Translations under genes and position numbers: made by a program
Shown: positions 7,154-8,069 of the stretch, piece by piece
Numbering within the stretch: position 1 is the first letter of the stretch
How the letters are laid out: the number at the start of each line of letters is the position of its first letter
Notes under the pieces: model-generated
Databases searched by the model: none
The model's input: only the letters and a program-made list of their open reading frames with translations
Told to the model about the DNA's origin: nothing
Source of the DNA: Acetobacteraceae bacterium
Lineage (GTDB): Bacteria > Pseudomonadota > Alphaproteobacteria > Acetobacterales > Acetobacteraceae
DNA length: 8,069 nucleotides
Reading direction: 5' to 3'
NCBI GenBank assembly: GCA_003164305.1
Contig: PLSZ01000084.1
Location: forward strand, 2,919-10,987

Positions 7154-7867
7154 TTACTCCCTTATATAACCGTGCAATCGTTCCAGTTGATGATTCTCGC
7201 CGACGGACATCGCGCAAATGCGTGAAATATGGGTGTACGGCAGCTTCGTTTCGCCGGCCCAATCGTTGAACAACGACTGAACGCGCCCGAGGTCGCGCTT
7301 CGAGGTGGGGTCGTCGGCGATGTCCAGCCCCGAGTCGCGCAGGCAGGCGACGACGTCGCGCGACAGGATGAAGCCGTCCTTACCAAGAAAGCGAAGCAGG
7401 TACTGGCCGGTATGACCGCCCAATCGAGCGCCACGCCTCGCGAACAAGGCGAGCAGGCCGGTCTGATCCGCCGCCGGCCAGGAAGCGAGAAATCCGCCGA
7501 AACCGCCATGCTCGGCGGAAATATCGGCGACAAAACGAGCGTTGCGGGCGACAGACATGATCTTTTGGCCGTTGCGTACAATGCGCGTATCGGACGTCAG
7601 CGCATCCCAGAATTCCGGCGGTTGCCGTAACAAGGCGGCCGGGTCGAAGCCGAGGAACGCCGCCTCGAAGCCAGCCCATTTCTGTTCGATGACCGACCAG
7701 GCGAAGCCGGAGCAGAAAACGCGATGGGTCATCTCGCTGAGGATACGGTCATCGGGGAGCGCCGCGAGCGTCTTTGCTGACGCCACCTTGGGCAGCAGGC
7801 TGGCGAGCACGGCATCGCCGCCTTTCCGTTCGGCCGCTCGTGCGCGGATCGCGTCAAAGGACGTCAT
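7154..7867 (-). CDS. Divergent DNA-3-methyladenine glycosylase I-like protein (HhH-GPD-like)
   Basis: The 237-residue product resembles a group in alphaproteobacteria annotated as 3-methyladenine DNA glycosylase (COG2818, Tag), which would remove alkylated bases from DNA in base-excision repair. Support is the segment FAWSVIEQKW, then FLGFDP (residues 55-76), which parallels the Tag region LSWxxVLxKR..F..FDP, and RIVRNGQKI then ARNA (95-110), which parallels IIRxRxKI..xxNA. Two hallmarks of E. coli Tag are absent: the N-terminal Cys-x-Trp with its zinc ligands, and the substrate-binding Glu (E38), where an Arg (R49) aligns eight residues before the shared Trp. Instead a helix-hairpin-helix-like LGGHTGQ (149-155) precedes D171 in SRDVV, as in other HhH-GPD enzymes. 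The start at 7867 follows AGGAA by six bases (7878-7874); in-frame ATGs at 7918 and 7930 lack this and add an uncharacteristic tail. Confidence 0.78.
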   Translation of the reverse strand: MTSFDAIRARAAERKGGDAVLASLLPKVASAKTLAALPDDRILSEMTHRVFCSGFAWSVIEQKWAGFEAAFLGFDPAALLRQPPEFWDALTSDTRIVRNGQKIMSVARNARFVADISAEHGGFGGFLASWPAADQTGLLALFARRGARLGGHTGQYLLRFLGKDGFILSRDVVACLRDSGLDIADDPTSKRDLGRVQSLFNDWAGETKLPYTHISRICAMSVGENHQLERLHGYIRE

Positions 7868-8023
7868 TGCGGGTTCCTGGGCTGCGCCGTTCAGACGAGG
7901 GCGGGGCCACTCCAGCATAACATCGGGCATCGCGGAATCCGGGCGGCGCCAGCTTCAGGGATACGTTCGCCGCGCCGGGTTGTGCCACAGGTCCCCGATG
8001 AGGTGCCTAACCCATTGAAAACG

Positions 8024-8069
8024 TGGTGGGCGCAACAGGGATTGAACCTGTGACCCCTACCGTGTCAAG
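8024..8069 (-). tRNA. tRNA-Val (anticodon GAC), 3' part only
   Basis: Read on the minus strand from the right edge the sequence gives the last base of the 5' anticodon stem, the 7-base loop TTGACAC with anticodon GAC, the 3' anticodon stem GGTAG, a GGGTC variable region, a T arm ACAGG-TTCAATC-CCTGT with perfect pairing, the acceptor strand TGCGCCC, discriminator A and an encoded CCA at 8026-8024. GAC reads the valine codons GUC and GUU. The D arm and 5' half lie outside the window. The next gene on the same strand starts 156 bases downstream; no T-rich terminator is visible after the tRNA. Confidence 0.9.

Noticed and set aside
8024..8069. tRNA-Val 3' end as an integration site with a genomic island to its left
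   Set aside because: No integrase, no second copy of the tRNA 3' end was noticed in the window, and the adjacent genes look like ordinary chromosomal genes.

Overview
The window is a GC-rich piece of a Gram-negative bacterial chromosome. Outer-membrane receptors with a Sec signal peptide and C-terminal phenylalanine, an unusual alphaproteobacterial-type 3-methyladenine glycosylase and the tRNA-Val sequence all fit an alphaproteobacterium. A Rhodospirillales or Acetobacteraceae relative is my guess, from general resemblance only. Coding density is high, and no stretch of 300 bases lacks a gene.

Left half, plus strand: two TonB-dependent outer-membrane receptors lie head to tail (1-1692, cut by the window edge, and 1801-3852). 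They are paralogues from an old tandem duplication. They align over 563 residues without needing a gap at about 68% identity (hand count), and their aligned positions are exactly 2160 bases apart from the first base of the window to the stop codons. After a 237-base spacer follows a cytoplasmic alpha/beta-hydrolase of the esterase D / enterochelin-esterase type (4090-5097). A plausible but unproven reading is that the receptors import an iron or other metal chelate and the esterase hydrolyses it inside the cell.

Right half, minus strand: three separately spaced genes point towards the receptor block. In order of transcription they are a divergent DNA-3-methyladenine glycosylase-like protein (7867-7154), a calcineurin-like metallophosphoesterase of the YfcE type (6969-6232) and a GhrA-type 2-hydroxyacid dehydrogenase (6058-5123). 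The last converges on the esterase, with only 25 bases between the stop codons. The gaps of 184 and 173 bases and the unrelated functions argue against one tight operon, and all four complete genes from the esterase rightwards look like housekeeping or metabolic genes. At the right edge is the 3' part of a tRNA-Val(GAC) gene, also on the minus strand, with its CCA encoded.

I see no transposase, integrase, CRISPR array, toxin-antitoxin pair or recognisable defence system. The most notable items are the tandem receptor pair with its clustered divergence, and the glycosylase-like protein, which lacks the hallmark residues of E. coli Tag but carries what looks like a helix-hairpin-helix and a later aspartate as in the classic HhH-GPD enzymes.
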